Counted from the first letter of the stretch, positions 8,991 through 18,650 are shown. The stretch: 64,000 bases of DNA from Cellulomonas denverensis (GCF_012396125.1 NZ_JAAXOX010000001.1:372001-436000), one strand, 5' to 3'. Made by a program: numbers and translations. The notes: generated by a model from the sequence alone, not told the origin.

Positions 8991-10348
8991 GCCAGGGCTC
9001 CGCGGGCGAGCATCCGGCCCAGGTCCGGCAGCCGGCCGACGGTCAGCACGGTCATCCGGCGGGTGTGACGGACGACGGGTTCGGCATCGATCGCGCACTG
9101 CAGCACCACGGCGCGGGTCGCGGCCGGCAGCGCGGTCACCGCGGCGGACAGTCGTCCCAGGTCCACCGCCGACCCGACGACCAGGAAGGCCACGGTCATC
9201 TGCGGGCATGCCTCGGCGGCGAGCGCGGTCACGTCCTCCACCGGGGTCGACCGCTCGCCGGGTTCCAGCTCGCAGGTGGCGTCCAGCAGGGTCCGCGGGC
9301 TGCGCACCGGCAGGCTGCGCACCGTGACGACCGTGCCCCGGCTGATCCGCGGCGGTTCGGCGCCGGTGGCCACATACATGTCCCGGCCGTCGCGAATGCC
9401 CTGCGCGGCCAGCGAGGCGAGCACACCGACCGCGAGTTCGACCTCGTCGTCATCCAGGAAGTCGGCCGCATCGAGCCCGAGCAGCACGGCCAACCGCGAG
9501 CGCCGCGACTCCTGGTACTCGCGGACCATCAACCGGCCGGTCTTGGCGGTGGACCGCCAGTGCACGTGCCGCATCGAGTCGCCGACCACGTACTCCCGGA
9601 TCGCGTGGAAGGACAGGTCGCTGGCGACCACGTCGGTGGAGGGCAGCCCGTCCAGGTCGTGTACCTGGCCCAGACTGGTGGCGGGTAGTCCGATGGTGAC
9701 GGGGTGTACGTGGATCGTCGACCGTTGGGGCCAGCGCACCTCGCGGCGGAGCACCCCGATCGGGTCGCTGCGGGCCAGTCGCATCGGGCCGACCTCGATC
9801 ACCCCGCGGCGCAGGGCGGGGATGGTCAGGGTCTGCTGGTGACTGCCGCCGGGGCCGAGCAGCGGGATCCGGCTCTCGACCAGACCGGTGCCAACCGGCA
9901 CGTCCACCACGGCGGGCAATGCCGGCCGGGAGGCGGTGTTCGCCACCACGAGCACTGCCTGGACCACCTGTCCGGCGACCACCCGATCCTGTCCCAGGTC
10001 GAGCGCGACCGAGTAGGTCTGTCCACCGAGCAGGAAGGGGGCACTGACCAACAGGAGCACCGCCGCACCGACCAGCAGCACCCAACCCAGGGCCCACCCG
10101 AGCAGCGGCCCGAGCACCGACCCGGCCACCAGTGCGGCGACCACCAGCCACCCCCCGGCGGTCACGGTGTCGCGCAGCAGGGCGGCGACGGCGCGACCGC
10201 GGGCGGCCGCCCAGCCCCGCAACCGGTGCCACCAGAAGCGCGCGGCGGCCAGTCGGCCACTGCTGCGCACCACTCGGGTGACCGTGGTGGCGTAGGTGCC
10301 GGTGGCCGTCCGGGTCCCGGTCAGTTCCAGTCGTTCGTCACCGCTCAC
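8987..10348 (-). CDS. DUF58 domain-containing membrane protein
   Basis: The protein has 453 residues. Two hydrophobic helices around residues 60-105 precede a beta-rich region and the DUF58 core (about 195-290), recognisable by SDLSFHAIREYVVGDSMRHVHWRSTAKTGRLMVREY, where the HWR...A..G.L.V.E pattern is the family signature. The domain resembles a von Willebrand A fold. DUF58 proteins sit with MoxR AAA+ ATPases and TgpA-like proteins and are thought to act in envelope complex assembly. The start is a GTG, 1 bp after the moxR stop. The 3' end overlaps the transglutaminase-like gene by 4 bp. Confidence 0.87.
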   Translation of the reverse strand: MSGDERLELTGTRTATGTYATTVTRVVRSSGRLAAARFWWHRLRGWAAARGRAVAALLRDTVTAGGWLVVAALVAGSVLGPLLGWALGWVLLVGAAVLLLVSAPFLLGGQTYSVALDLGQDRVVAGQVVQAVLVVANTASRPALPAVVDVPVGTGLVESRIPLLGPGGSHQQTLTIPALRRGVIEVGPMRLARSDPIGVLRREVRWPQRSTIHVHPVTIGLPATSLGQVHDLDGLPSTDVVASDLSFHAIREYVVGDSMRHVHWRSTAKTGRLMVREYQESRRSRLAVLLGLDAADFLDDDEVELAVGVLASLAAQGIRDGRDMYVATGAEPPRISRGTVVTVRSLPVRSPRTLLDATCELEPGERSTPVEDVTALAAEACPQMTVAFLVVGSAVDLGRLSAAVTALPAATRAVVLQCAIDAEPVVRHTRRMTVLTVGRLPDLGRMLARGALA

Positions 10349-10349
10349 G

Positions 10350-11315
10350 TCACGCGACGCCGTTCTCCACCGGGGCCGGCACGTCGAGCAGGATCTGCGC
10401 CAGGATCTGGGCGGCGTCGATGCCGTCGAACTCGGCCTCGGGTTCCAGCACCAGCCGGTGGCCGAACACCGGCAGCACCAGGTCGCGCACGTCGTCGGGG
10501 ACCAGGTAGGACCGGCCGTGGGCCAGCGCCCAGGTCATCGCCAGCTTCGACAGGGCCATCGCGCCGCGGACGCTGACGCCGAGCCGGACCTCGGTGGCGG
10601 ACCGGGTGGCGTTGACGATCCGGATCACGTGGTCGATCAGCACCGGGTTGACGTGCACCTGCCGGGCCAGTTCGCCCAGGGTGACCACCGTGCCGGCGTC
10701 GACCACCGCGGGCACCTCGGTGCGGGGCTGAGCCACCTCCTGGAGCACCCGCATGGTGGCGGCGTCGTCGGGGTAGCCGATCGAGGTCTTGATCATGAAC
10801 CGGTCGAGCTGTGCCTCCGGCAGTCGATAGGTGCCCGCCTGCTCCACCGGATTCTGAGTCGCGAGAACCACGAACGGGCGCCCGACCGAGCGGGTCACCC
10901 CGTCCACGGTGACCTGGCCCTCCTCCATCACCTCCAGCAGCGCGGACTGGGTCTTGGGGCTGGCCCGGTTGATCTCGTCGGCGAGCACGACCTGGGCGAA
11001 GACCGGTCCGGCGTGGAACTCGAAGGTCCCACTGCGCTGGTCGTAGACGGTGATGCCGGTGACGTCGCCGGGCAGCAGGTCCGGGGTGAACTGGATCCGG
11101 GTGCTGGTGCCGCCGATCGACTGCGCGATGGTCCGGGCCAGCGCGGTCTTGCCGGTGCCCGGATAGTCCTCGAGCAGCACGTGGCCACCACTGATCGCCG
11201 TGGCGAGGACCAGCTCGATCACGTGCCGTTTGCCGTACAGCGCACGCTCGACGTTGTCGGCCAGCGCCGCGAAGCTCTCCGCGAACCAGGTGGTCTGCTC
11301 CGGGGTGAGGGTCAT
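10350..11315 (-). CDS. MoxR-family AAA+ ATPase
   Basis: The protein has 321 residues with a single AAA+ module. Walker A is EDYPGTGKT near residue 50, Walker B is VVLADEINRA near 112, and sensor 1 lies at VLATQNPVEQAGTYRLPEAQLDRF. It is full length for MoxR ATPases (about 310-330). MoxR proteins act as chaperones that mature or activate partner complexes, usually with a vWA/DUF58 partner, which follows at once here. A good Shine-Dalgarno (AGGAG, 8 nt upstream of ATG) restarts translation after the 33-bp gap following the giant surface-protein gene. Confidence 0.92.
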   Translation of the reverse strand: MTLTPEQTTWFAESFAALADNVERALYGKRHVIELVLATAISGGHVLLEDYPGTGKTALARTIAQSIGGTSTRIQFTPDLLPGDVTGITVYDQRSGTFEFHAGPVFAQVVLADEINRASPKTQSALLEVMEEGQVTVDGVTRSVGRPFVVLATQNPVEQAGTYRLPEAQLDRFMIKTSIGYPDDAATMRVLQEVAQPRTEVPAVVDAGTVVTLGELARQVHVNPVLIDHVIRIVNATRSATEVRLGVSVRGAMALSKLAMTWALAHGRSYLVPDDVRDLVLPVFGHRLVLEPEAEFDGIDAAQILAQILLDVPAPVENGVA

Positions 11316-11348
11316 CGGGACGGTCTCCTCGTTCGGGGGATCGGGTGG

Positions 11349-14300
11349 TCAGGACTCACCGGCGGGCTCCTGCGGTCCGGGTTCCGGTTCCGGTTCGGGG
11401 GCGGGCAGCGTGCAGGTCGCGGCGCGCACCGGTTCCAGCCCGTCGTACGGACCGCCCGCCACCCAGTTCAAGGTCCAGGTCACCTGATCGCCGACGATCG
11501 CCGGGTCGGCGGAGGCCCGGCCGGTCAATGGGCCGGAGCTGAGGGTGAACGGCGGTTCGGTGGCGCTGCACGTCCCGGCGGTGGTGGTGACGATCACCGG
11601 TGCCCGGGCCGAACCCTCCTGGGCCGGCACGGGGGCGGGGGCGGAGCAGCGCGCGGCGTCGGACCGGCTGCACTGGCGGACCAGGACCTGGTCGGGTACC
11701 CGGTCGCTCGGCAGCGCGAAGGTCTGCGACCAGGTGACACCGTCGGTCGAGTACCACAGGTGCAGCCCGGAGGCGGCGGACACCCGAGGTTCGGTGACCC
11801 GGGTGAACTCGCTGGTCGCCCCGCGGACGGTCGCCCGGGCGTTGATCGAGTAGCCGCGGTTCACGGTCGGTGGGTCGGCCTGGAAGACGATCAGCTCGCC
11901 CGGCGGGTTCGCGGCCACCGCACCGAAACCGTTGCCGCCGCACACGGTGACCCAGTACTGGGTGTCGTTGGCGAGGTCGCTGAACGTGCCGGAGGTCTGG
12001 CGGCGCAGTGGGGTGCCCTGGACCACCAGCTCACCGGAGGGCCCGGAGCGGCAGGTCAGTCCGGCGTGGTCGGCGAGCAGGTAGACCAGTTCGGTGGGCC
12101 GGGTGCTGCCGTTGGCGTCGACCCCGGCCCCACCGACCACGATGCTGCGGCCCTGCACCTGCGCCGTGCCGGGCTCGACCTTGGGCAGACCGGCCACGGT
12201 GACCTGCGTCTGCCCCGCTGCGCCGCGGCTGTCCTGGGCTCCGATCGGTGGGGCGAACCGGCTCACCGGCGTGACCTGGACGGTGTGGGTACCGACCCCG
12301 AGCACCAGGTCCACCGTGGTCGTGTCGCCGGTGCGGGTGACCGGCTCGGGGCGGCCCTCGATCTCGAATGCGCTGACGTCGGAACCGGAGGTCAGGGTCA
12401 CCCGGGCCACCCCCTGCGCAGCGGTGGTCCTGCCGCCGTCGAAGACCGGTGCGGCACTGACACTGATCGACGGTGCCTGGTAGGCCCAGGCCCGCACCGG
12501 GGTGCTGTCGTCGGACTCCCCGACCGGGTTGCGCGACCGCGCGGTGTACGCGTGCTGCTCGCCGTTGCTCAGCCCGGCCACCGTGCAGCGGAACCGGCCT
12601 GGACCGGCGGCGGCACAGCTCGCGGCGACTGCCCGGCCGTCCTCGTAGATCCCGACGCTGCTGACCGCGGGGTGAGCGGTGGCGGCGGTGGCCAGGTGCA
12701 CGTCCAGGGTCACCGACCCGGCGGAGAAGTCGCGCAGTTCCACGCTGCCGGGTGCGGCCGGGTAACCGCGGACGTCCAGGTGCAACACCCCGGTGCCGAC
12801 CCGGCCCTGCGCGTCGGCGACCGTGAACGGCACCGTGCACGACCCACCCGCCGGTTTCGGTTCGGCGGGCCAGGTCACCTGGACCGAGGTGGCGTCCCGC
12901 AGTCGCACCTCGGCGGCGGGGCAGGACACCGCACCGGTGCTGCTGCCGATCCGTTCCACCCGGAGCCCGCCCCCCGGCCGGCCGGCGAACGGGTCGTGTT
13001 CCCCGGCCACGCCGACCAGGGTGACGGTGCAGTTCGGCCCGCGGCTGACGTCGCAGGAACTGGTGACCGTGGCCCCGCGGGGGGTGTCCGGGCTGGTCTG
13101 GCCGACCACCAGCTCGACCGTGGTGGACAGTCCGCCGTAGGCGTCCACCCGGATCGGCAGACTGACCCGGGTGCCGGGCACCGCACCGACCGACGCCGCG
13201 ACGGTGAGAGTGCGGCCGCGCTGATCGACGGTGAACGCGGAACCGGTGGCGCCGATCCGGAACGCCAGCGCGGACTCGTCCCCCACCCTGCCGCCCTCCC
13301 AGGAGACCAGGGTCATCAGGTCGATCGTGTCACTGCTCCCGGGTGACACCGTCCGGCTGAGCGCAGTCAGCACCGCCTGGGGACTGCGCGGGGTGACCTG
13401 GATCGGGACCAGCAGGTCGGTCCAGGTCTCCTGCCCGGCCAGCCGGACCGCCACCGGGCAGGTGTCGGTCCAGGGTGCGCCGTTGCCCGCGATGTAGCGC
13501 AGTGTGCCCTGCTCGACCGCGCAACTCGCCTGCGGACGGTTGCCGCGCACCGCGGCGGCGGTCCGGACCTCGATCCGGTCGCCGGGGGCCAGGTGCACCC
13601 GCCCGCTCAGGTCCGCGCTGACCGTGTCTCCCTCGGCGACCGGCACCGGGGCGACATCGGTGCGGGCGGCGACCCGCATGTCGTCGAAAGGTGGGATCCG
13701 CAGGAAGGCGTAGGTCCGGGCGGTCCGGCCGGCGTGGTCCGCACCGGTGATCGCGAAGGGCACCAGGGCGCCCTCGGTCGGCAGCGGGCCGGCGATGCGG
13801 GTGCCGTCCACCACCGAGTAGCGGCTCGCGGCCGGCCCCCACACCTCGACCCGCAGCGTGCCCGGTGCACCGGTCGGCCAGCTCACCTTGCCGGCGAGTA
13901 CGTCGATGCCCACACCTGGCAGTTCGGTGCGCTGGCGGGCGGTGAGCACGGTGTCGGTGACCAGGGGCGGTTCGGCGGTGGCCGCAGCGATCACGTCCAG
14001 CACGATCAGGCCCTCGGCGGTGCTCCCGGTGGTCGAGGAGCGGACGGTGTACCAGTAGGCGTGGGTGCCGAGCTGATCGCCCGGCCGCAGCTGAACCGTT
14101 CCGTCCGACAGCGAGGTCGCCGGGTCGAGCAGTCCCGACAGGCGCCGCTCCTCCCCGCTGCCCGCCGGGGCGTCCGGGCGGAGGCCGACCACGGACAGCG
14201 TCCCCCCGGCGGGATCCAGGTCGTTGACCAGCGGTTCGATCCGGATCGGAGTGCTGAGCCCGGCCTCGACCCGGACCCGGTCGGCATACGCGATCGGTGC

Positions 14301-17300
14301 CAGCGGACCGGATCCGTCCAGCACCGCGATCCGGACCTCCGCGGTGGCGGTCGCACCGCGGGCGTCGCGCACCGTGTAGCCGAACCGGACCTGGTCGCCG
14401 GCCCGTGCGGTGGCCGGGGCCTGGTAGACGATCGCGTCGGCGATCTCGTTCACCCGGGCGAAGCCGGTGCCGGCGTCGGGTTGATCCACCCCGATCACGG
14501 CCACCGGGTCACCGTCCGGGTCGATCTGCCGGCCGTCGAACGGGATCTCCACCGTGGCCCCCGCGACGACCCGGGCGACCAGGGTGGTGGGAACCGGCGG
14601 CCGGTTCGTGTCCTCCGCGACCACCGTGAGGGTGACCGCGGCGGTGGCCAGGGCGCTGGGGTCGGTGGCCAGCGCGACGCCGTAGTCCACCCGGTAGGTG
14701 CCGGGCTCGGACGGTGCCAGGTAGCGCAGCACGTCACCGGCGGCGAAGACCAGTTCCCCCTCGGCGTCCGAGCCCGCGACCTCGGGCAGCAGGGTCAGCT
14801 CCGCACCGCCGGGTGCCACGTCATTGGCCAGCACCTCGACGTCCACCTGCTCGCCCGCCCGGACCACGGCCGCATCCGGAACCGCGATCGGCGGCTGACC
14901 GGTCGGTTCCTCGGCCAGGAAGACGGTCACCGTGCCCTCGGCGTGGGCGTTCGCCCCGTCGGTCACCGCCACCCGCACCGTGCCCACCGGCCCCGGTCGG
15001 CCGTCCTGGGTGCTGCCGCGCAGCCGGAGCATCGCGCCGTCCACCACGTCCACGCCGAGCGCCGGGTCGGAGCTGGTCGCCGAACTGATCTGCACCACCC
15101 GGTCGGAGACCCCCCGCACCGCATCGAGCACATCCACCGTGCTGTCCTGACGGGCCCGGACCACCGCGGTCATCGGGGCCAACGTGAGTTCGGAGGCGGC
15201 CTCCGGGCAGATCACCCGGATCTGGGCGGACTGTTCCTGGCCGGTGACCAGGTCGCGCAGCCGGTAGGTGAGCAGGAACTGCCCGGTGCTGCGGGCGGTG
15301 ATCGACACCGACCCGGCGCGGGCATTGACGTCGATCACCAGGTCGGCGGCCGAGGCCGTGGCGGCGACCGCATCCTGCACCTGCACCGATCCGGAGCCGC
15401 TCAGCACGTGATCGGGGAGGTGGACGACGGTGGCGACGCCGGGCGTGGCGACCAGGGCGATCGGTTCGAGCTCCAGGGCCGGGCTGGCGCTGACCGCGAC
15501 GGTGAGCCCCCGGGTGGCCGTCTCGCCGCGCGCGTCGACGACGGTGGTGGTGACCGACGTGGTCAGCGGGCCGGCATTCGGGTCGGTGTGCTGCACGGTC
15601 ACGGTGCCGTCGGCAGCGGCCACCACCCGCACCGGCACCGCGGGATCGTCGACCTGCGCCCCGGCGAGCACCAGCGGATCGCCCTCGGCATCCACCCACG
15701 CGTCCAGCACCCGCACCCGGGCGGTGCCACCCGGGGACAAGGTCGCGGTCGGCCAGGTCTGGGTGCAGCCCTGCACCGCGCACCACTGCGGCGGGGTGCT
15801 GGTCTCCTCGTCGACCACCTGGAGTGTGACGGTGGCCGGCTCGGAGACCGCGAAGCCGTCGGTGACCCGGTAACTGAAGGTCGCGCTCCCCGTCGTGGCG
15901 GACACCTGCGCCACGACGAGCTGATCGTTCTCGGCCAACCGGATCGTGCCGAACTCCCCCGGTGCGAGGCCCTCGGCCAGTGACTCCGGCACGATGGTGA
16001 GCACATCCCCGACGTTGGGGTCGTGGTCGTTGAGCAGCACGGGCAGGCGGACGTCGGCGCCGGCCCGCACCCCGAAGGTGTCCGGCGCCGCCACCGGCGG
16101 GTGCTGTTCGACGACCTCCTCGACCTGGCGCGTGCCGGTCTCGGTGGTGGACCGGTCCAGTGGCGCCCACTGCTCCACCGGCACCACCTGCCCATCCGGC
16201 ACCGTCCACAGCAGCCCGCTGCCGGATTCGGACAGCACCGCCCGGGCACCGTTGTCGGAGAGCACCGGACGTACCTGCGCCGCCTGGTCCAGCGTGTCCG
16301 ACGGGACGGTCAGCGCACGCGGCTGGTCCTGGGTGGAGACCCACAGGGTGCCGCCGGTGGTGGTCAGCCAGGCGGCGAGCGCGGTGCCGTCGTCCAGTAC
16401 CACCGGCTGGGCCGGGGTCCCGGTCGCCTCCACCACCCGGCGGCTGCTGCCGTCGGCGTGATCGACCGCGACCAGTCCGTCCCGGTCGGCCAGGTACACC
16501 GGGCCACCCTGGGCGGTCGCCCGCTGGAGTTGGGCATCGTCGGCCAGGTCGACCGGGTGCGGACCGTCACCGCCGGACCACCAGAGCCGTCCGGCAGTCG
16601 GGTCGACCAGTACCCACCGCCCTTCGACCACGGTGAGCTGCACCTCGGCGGACGCGGGCGCCTGCGGCACCGGCTCCGGGTCGGCCACGGCGAGCCCGGT
16701 CTCGGCATCCAGCAGCCGCACAACTCCGTCACCGGGGACGTAGACCGCGACCAGTCCGTCCGGGTCGACCGCCACCGCGCCGGCCGGGGCGGACTCCTGG
16801 GGGTCGTCCTCCTCGGCCACCGGCTCGGGGTAGAGCCGTACCGGGGATCGGTGACCGGCATCGGCCAACCGCTGGGTCCAGACCTGCCCGGTGTCGGTCA
16901 ACTGGGCGAGCACGTCACCACCGGCGACCACCTCGGTGGTGCCCTCCGCGGTGGAGGTGCCGGCGGTGGCCGTACCGTCCTGCTCCGGGACCAGATCCAC
17001 CGGGTTCCCGGCATCGACCGGCCACAGCGAGCGACCGCCCTGGGCCACGACCGCCGCGTCCGCCCCGTGCTGGATCACCCGGGTGGGTTCGGTGACCCGC
17101 CGCACGGTGTCGATCTGACCGACGTCGGTGTGGAAGCGCGCGTACTGCCCGTCATCGCGCGTGACCCAGACCGCGGTCTCGGTGGTGGCGACCTCCTGGG
17201 TGTCGTACCCCGGGGACAACACCGCCCCGACCCCGGCGCCCACCGCCAGCACCGCGGCGACCACGGCGGCGATCGGCCGACGACGGCGGGTACGCGTCCT

Positions 17301-17303
17301 CAC
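11349..17303 (-). CDS. Giant membrane-anchored protein with Ig/cadherin-like and Fn3-like repeats
   Basis: The protein has 1984 residues. A basic N-terminus and one helix (about 3-30) form a type II signal anchor. Residues 40-400 contain repeated short beta motifs resembling a beta-propeller. From about 405 to 1330 there are roughly ten tandem Ig/cadherin-like domains with recurring NDxDP/LxV signatures such as LLNDHDPNVGD, LANDVAP and LVNDLDPAGG. Residues about 1480-1890 look Fn3-like (AYTARSRNPVGES, YWVTVCGGNGFG). The C-terminus is acidic and Pro-rich and carries no sortase motif, so anchoring relies on the N-terminal helix. The GTG start overlaps the kinase stop by 4 bp, which excludes the longer in-frame extension. 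It is probably an adhesin or scaffold. The partner is unknown; direct phosphorylation by the kinase is possible only on the short cytoplasmic N-terminus. Confidence 0.88.
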   Translation of the reverse strand: MRTRTRRRRPIAAVVAAVLAVGAGVGAVLSPGYDTQEVATTETAVWVTRDDGQYARFHTDVGQIDTVRRVTEPTRVIQHGADAAVVAQGGRSLWPVDAGNPVDLVPEQDGTATAGTSTAEGTTEVVAGGDVLAQLTDTGQVWTQRLADAGHRSPVRLYPEPVAEEDDPQESAPAGAVAVDPDGLVAVYVPGDGVVRLLDAETGLAVADPEPVPQAPASAEVQLTVVEGRWVLVDPTAGRLWWSGGDGPHPVDLADDAQLQRATAQGGPVYLADRDGLVAVDHADGSSRRVVEATGTPAQPVVLDDGTALAAWLTTTGGTLWVSTQDQPRALTVPSDTLDQAAQVRPVLSDNGARAVLSESGSGLLWTVPDGQVVPVEQWAPLDRSTTETGTRQVEEVVEQHPPVAAPDTFGVRAGADVRLPVLLNDHDPNVGDVLTIVPESLAEGLAPGEFGTIRLAENDQLVVAQVSATTGSATFSYRVTDGFAVSEPATVTLQVVDEETSTPPQWCAVQGCTQTWPTATLSPGGTARVRVLDAWVDAEGDPLVLAGAQVDDPAVPVRVVAAADGTVTVQHTDPNAGPLTTSVTTTVVDARGETATRGLTVAVSASPALELEPIALVATPGVATVVHLPDHVLSGSGSVQVQDAVAATASAADLVIDVNARAGSVSITARSTGQFLLTYRLRDLVTGQEQSAQIRVICPEAASELTLAPMTAVVRARQDSTVDVLDAVRGVSDRVVQISSATSSDPALGVDVVDGAMLRLRGSTQDGRPGPVGTVRVAVTDGANAHAEGTVTVFLAEEPTGQPPIAVPDAAVVRAGEQVDVEVLANDVAPGGAELTLLPEVAGSDAEGELVFAAGDVLRYLAPSEPGTYRVDYGVALATDPSALATAAVTLTVVAEDTNRPPVPTTLVARVVAGATVEIPFDGRQIDPDGDPVAVIGVDQPDAGTGFARVNEIADAIVYQAPATARAGDQVRFGYTVRDARGATATAEVRIAVLDGSGPLAPIAYADRVRVEAGLSTPIRIEPLVNDLDPAGGTLSVVGLRPDAPAGSGEERRLSGLLDPATSLSDGTVQLRPGDQLGTHAYWYTVRSSTTGSTAEGLIVLDVIAAATAEPPLVTDTVLTARQRTELPGVGIDVLAGKVSWPTGAPGTLRVEVWGPAASRYSVVDGTRIAGPLPTEGALVPFAITGADHAGRTARTYAFLRIPPFDDMRVAARTDVAPVPVAEGDTVSADLSGRVHLAPGDRIEVRTAAAVRGNRPQASCAVEQGTLRYIAGNGAPWTDTCPVAVRLAGQETWTDLLVPIQVTPRSPQAVLTALSRTVSPGSSDTIDLMTLVSWEGGRVGDESALAFRIGATGSAFTVDQRGRTLTVAASVGAVPGTRVSLPIRVDAYGGLSTTVELVVGQTSPDTPRGATVTSSCDVSRGPNCTVTLVGVAGEHDPFAGRPGGGLRVERIGSSTGAVSCPAAEVRLRDATSVQVTWPAEPKPAGGSCTVPFTVADAQGRVGTGVLHLDVRGYPAAPGSVELRDFSAGSVTLDVHLATAATAHPAVSSVGIYEDGRAVAASCAAAGPGRFRCTVAGLSNGEQHAYTARSRNPVGESDDSTPVRAWAYQAPSISVSAAPVFDGGRTTAAQGVARVTLTSGSDVSAFEIEGRPEPVTRTGDTTTVDLVLGVGTHTVQVTPVSRFAPPIGAQDSRGAAGQTQVTVAGLPKVEPGTAQVQGRSIVVGGAGVDANGSTRPTELVYLLADHAGLTCRSGPSGELVVQGTPLRRQTSGTFSDLANDTQYWVTVCGGNGFGAVAANPPGELIVFQADPPTVNRGYSINARATVRGATSEFTRVTEPRVSAASGLHLWYSTDGVTWSQTFALPSDRVPDQVLVRQCSRSDAARCSAPAPVPAQEGSARAPVIVTTTAGTCSATEPPFTLSSGPLTGRASADPAIVGDQVTWTLNWVAGGPYDGLEPVRAATCTLPAPEPEPEPGPQEPAGES

Positions 17304-18430
17304 AGCACACCGGTCCCGAGCAGCGCGACCACCCCGGCAGCCAGCACCGCCAACCCGGCACCCGCACCGATCAGCACCGGACGCCACCGGTGCAGGCGAC
17401 CGGGGGTGGCCACGGTCAACCCGTCCCGGTCCACCGGCAGCTCGGCGCGCTCGCGGGCGGCACGTGCGGCGCGACGGCCCCCGGTCCGCACGGTGGTGGC
17501 CGCCGGGCCACGCACCGCGTCGTCGTCGACATCCACCGGCGCCGCCCCCTGGGCCCACTGGGCGGAGGGCACGTCCACCGCGGTGGGTGAGATGCCGGCG
17601 CGATACTGCACCCAGCGCAGTTCTTCCGCCACGGCCAGCATCGACGGTTGCCGGCGGCGCGGGTCCCGGGACATGGCCCGCATCAGGATGTCCTCGACCC
17701 CTTCCGGCAGTCCGGGCACCGACAGCGGCGCCGGCCGGCCGTGCACGATCCGGCGGACGGTCTGCTCACGCGAGTTGCGTTCCCGGTCCGGGTCGGCGAA
17801 CGGTGCGCGCCCGGCCAGCAGGGTGTAGAGCGTGGCACCCAGGCTCCACACCTCGGTGGCGACCGTGCCGGTGACCGCACCGGTCAGCACCTCGGGGGCG
17901 CTGGTTGGAACGGACATGGCCACGATCTGGTGCCGGTCGCCGCCGAGGGCGGAGGCGATCCCGAAGTCGGCCAGCACCGGGGCGTCCAGGGTGGTGACCA
18001 GGATGTTCGACGGCTTGATGTCCCGGTGCAGCACCCCGGAGCGGTGGGCCATCTCCAGCGCCCCGGCCACCCGGACCCCGGTGTCCAGCACCTGGCCGAG
18101 CGGTAGCGGGGACCGGCGGGCCCGGGCACCCAGGGTGTCCGGGCAGTACTCCATCACCAGATAGGGGCGGCCGTCCGCGGCGATCGAGGCGGCATGAATG
18201 GTGACCACCGCCGGATGGGTGGACAGCCGGGCCAGGACGTCGGCCTCGGCATTGAACGCGCGGCGCACGGCGGCGTCGGTGATCGCGGCGGCCAGCACTT
18301 TGACCGCCACCACGCGGCGGGGCATGTCCTGCTCGTAGCAGAACACGTCGGCGAACCCGCCCGAGCCCAGCGGACGCACGTAGGTGAGGCCCGCCAGTAC
18401 CGGGGCGCGCCCGGCCACCCGTCGTGCCAT
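17300..18430 (-). CDS. PknB-type Ser/Thr protein kinase with C-terminal membrane helix
   Basis: The protein has 376 residues. The kinase domain (about 15-275) shows GSGGFADVF (Gly loop), VAVKVL (ATP Lys), HRDIKPSNI (catalytic loop), ADFGIA (DFG), SAPEV and EVWSLGATLY. A polar linker of about 70 residues leads to one C-terminal helix (350-374) that ends almost at the stop, so there is no external sensor domain. The ATG at 18430 has AAGGGG 10 nt upstream; an extra in-frame N-terminus of 13 residues was rejected. It is the first gene of the operon with PP2C and FHA genes, so it is probably the writer of that circuit. It overlaps the giant gene by 4 bp. Confidence 0.92.
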   Translation of the reverse strand: MARRVAGRAPVLAGLTYVRPLGSGGFADVFCYEQDMPRRVVAVKVLAAAITDAAVRRAFNAEADVLARLSTHPAVVTIHAASIAADGRPYLVMEYCPDTLGARARRSPLPLGQVLDTGVRVAGALEMAHRSGVLHRDIKPSNILVTTLDAPVLADFGIASALGGDRHQIVAMSVPTSAPEVLTGAVTGTVATEVWSLGATLYTLLAGRAPFADPDRERNSREQTVRRIVHGRPAPLSVPGLPEGVEDILMRAMSRDPRRRQPSMLAVAEELRWVQYRAGISPTAVDVPSAQWAQGAAPVDVDDDAVRGPAATTVRTGGRRAARAARERAELPVDRDGLTVATPGRLHRWRPVLIGAGAGLAVLAAGVVALLGTGVL

Positions 18431-18501
18431 GAGCGTGGTACCCCTTGTCCTGCTCCGCTCCGGCGCCACCCCGTCGTTCCTGATTCCGCGGGGCGCGGCG
18501 A

Positions 18502-18520
18502 TGTGACCGATGACGTCACA
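18502..18520. promoter_or_regulatory. Inverted repeat upstream of the kinase operon
   Basis: TGTGAC and GTCACA form perfect 6-bp arms 7 nt apart and enclose the 8-bp palindrome TGACGTCA. The site is 72 bp upstream of the kinase start, in a 220-bp gap (18431-18650) of locally lower GC. It looks like a dimeric regulator site. It resembles a CRP half-site pair, but the spacing is 3 nt too long for the classic CRP box. Function is inferred. Confidence 0.35.
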
Positions 18521-18650
18521 TGCGCATCAGATTGTGCCATGAAAACGCGCAGGAAAGTGTCGATCGCACAATCCGAAAGCGCCCGGATCGCGTAAACAAT
18601 CTCAAGGGAAAAAGGTGCGGGAATCGCCGGAAAGCCCGGCCGGATAGCGG

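Noticed and set aside
6483..9068. An 861-residue forward frame opposite the transglutaminase-like gene
   Set aside because: Low-complexity Gly-rich product spanning almost exactly the reverse gene, as expected for a shadow frame.
10296..13346. A 1016-residue forward frame across the MoxR and giant-protein genes
   Set aside because: It crosses gene boundaries on the other strand and contains only repetitive Gly/His/Arg sequence.
18502..18520. Interpretation as a canonical CRP box
   Set aside because: TGTGA and TCACA are separated by 9 nt rather than the 6 nt of the CRP consensus, so only a generic dyad is reported.
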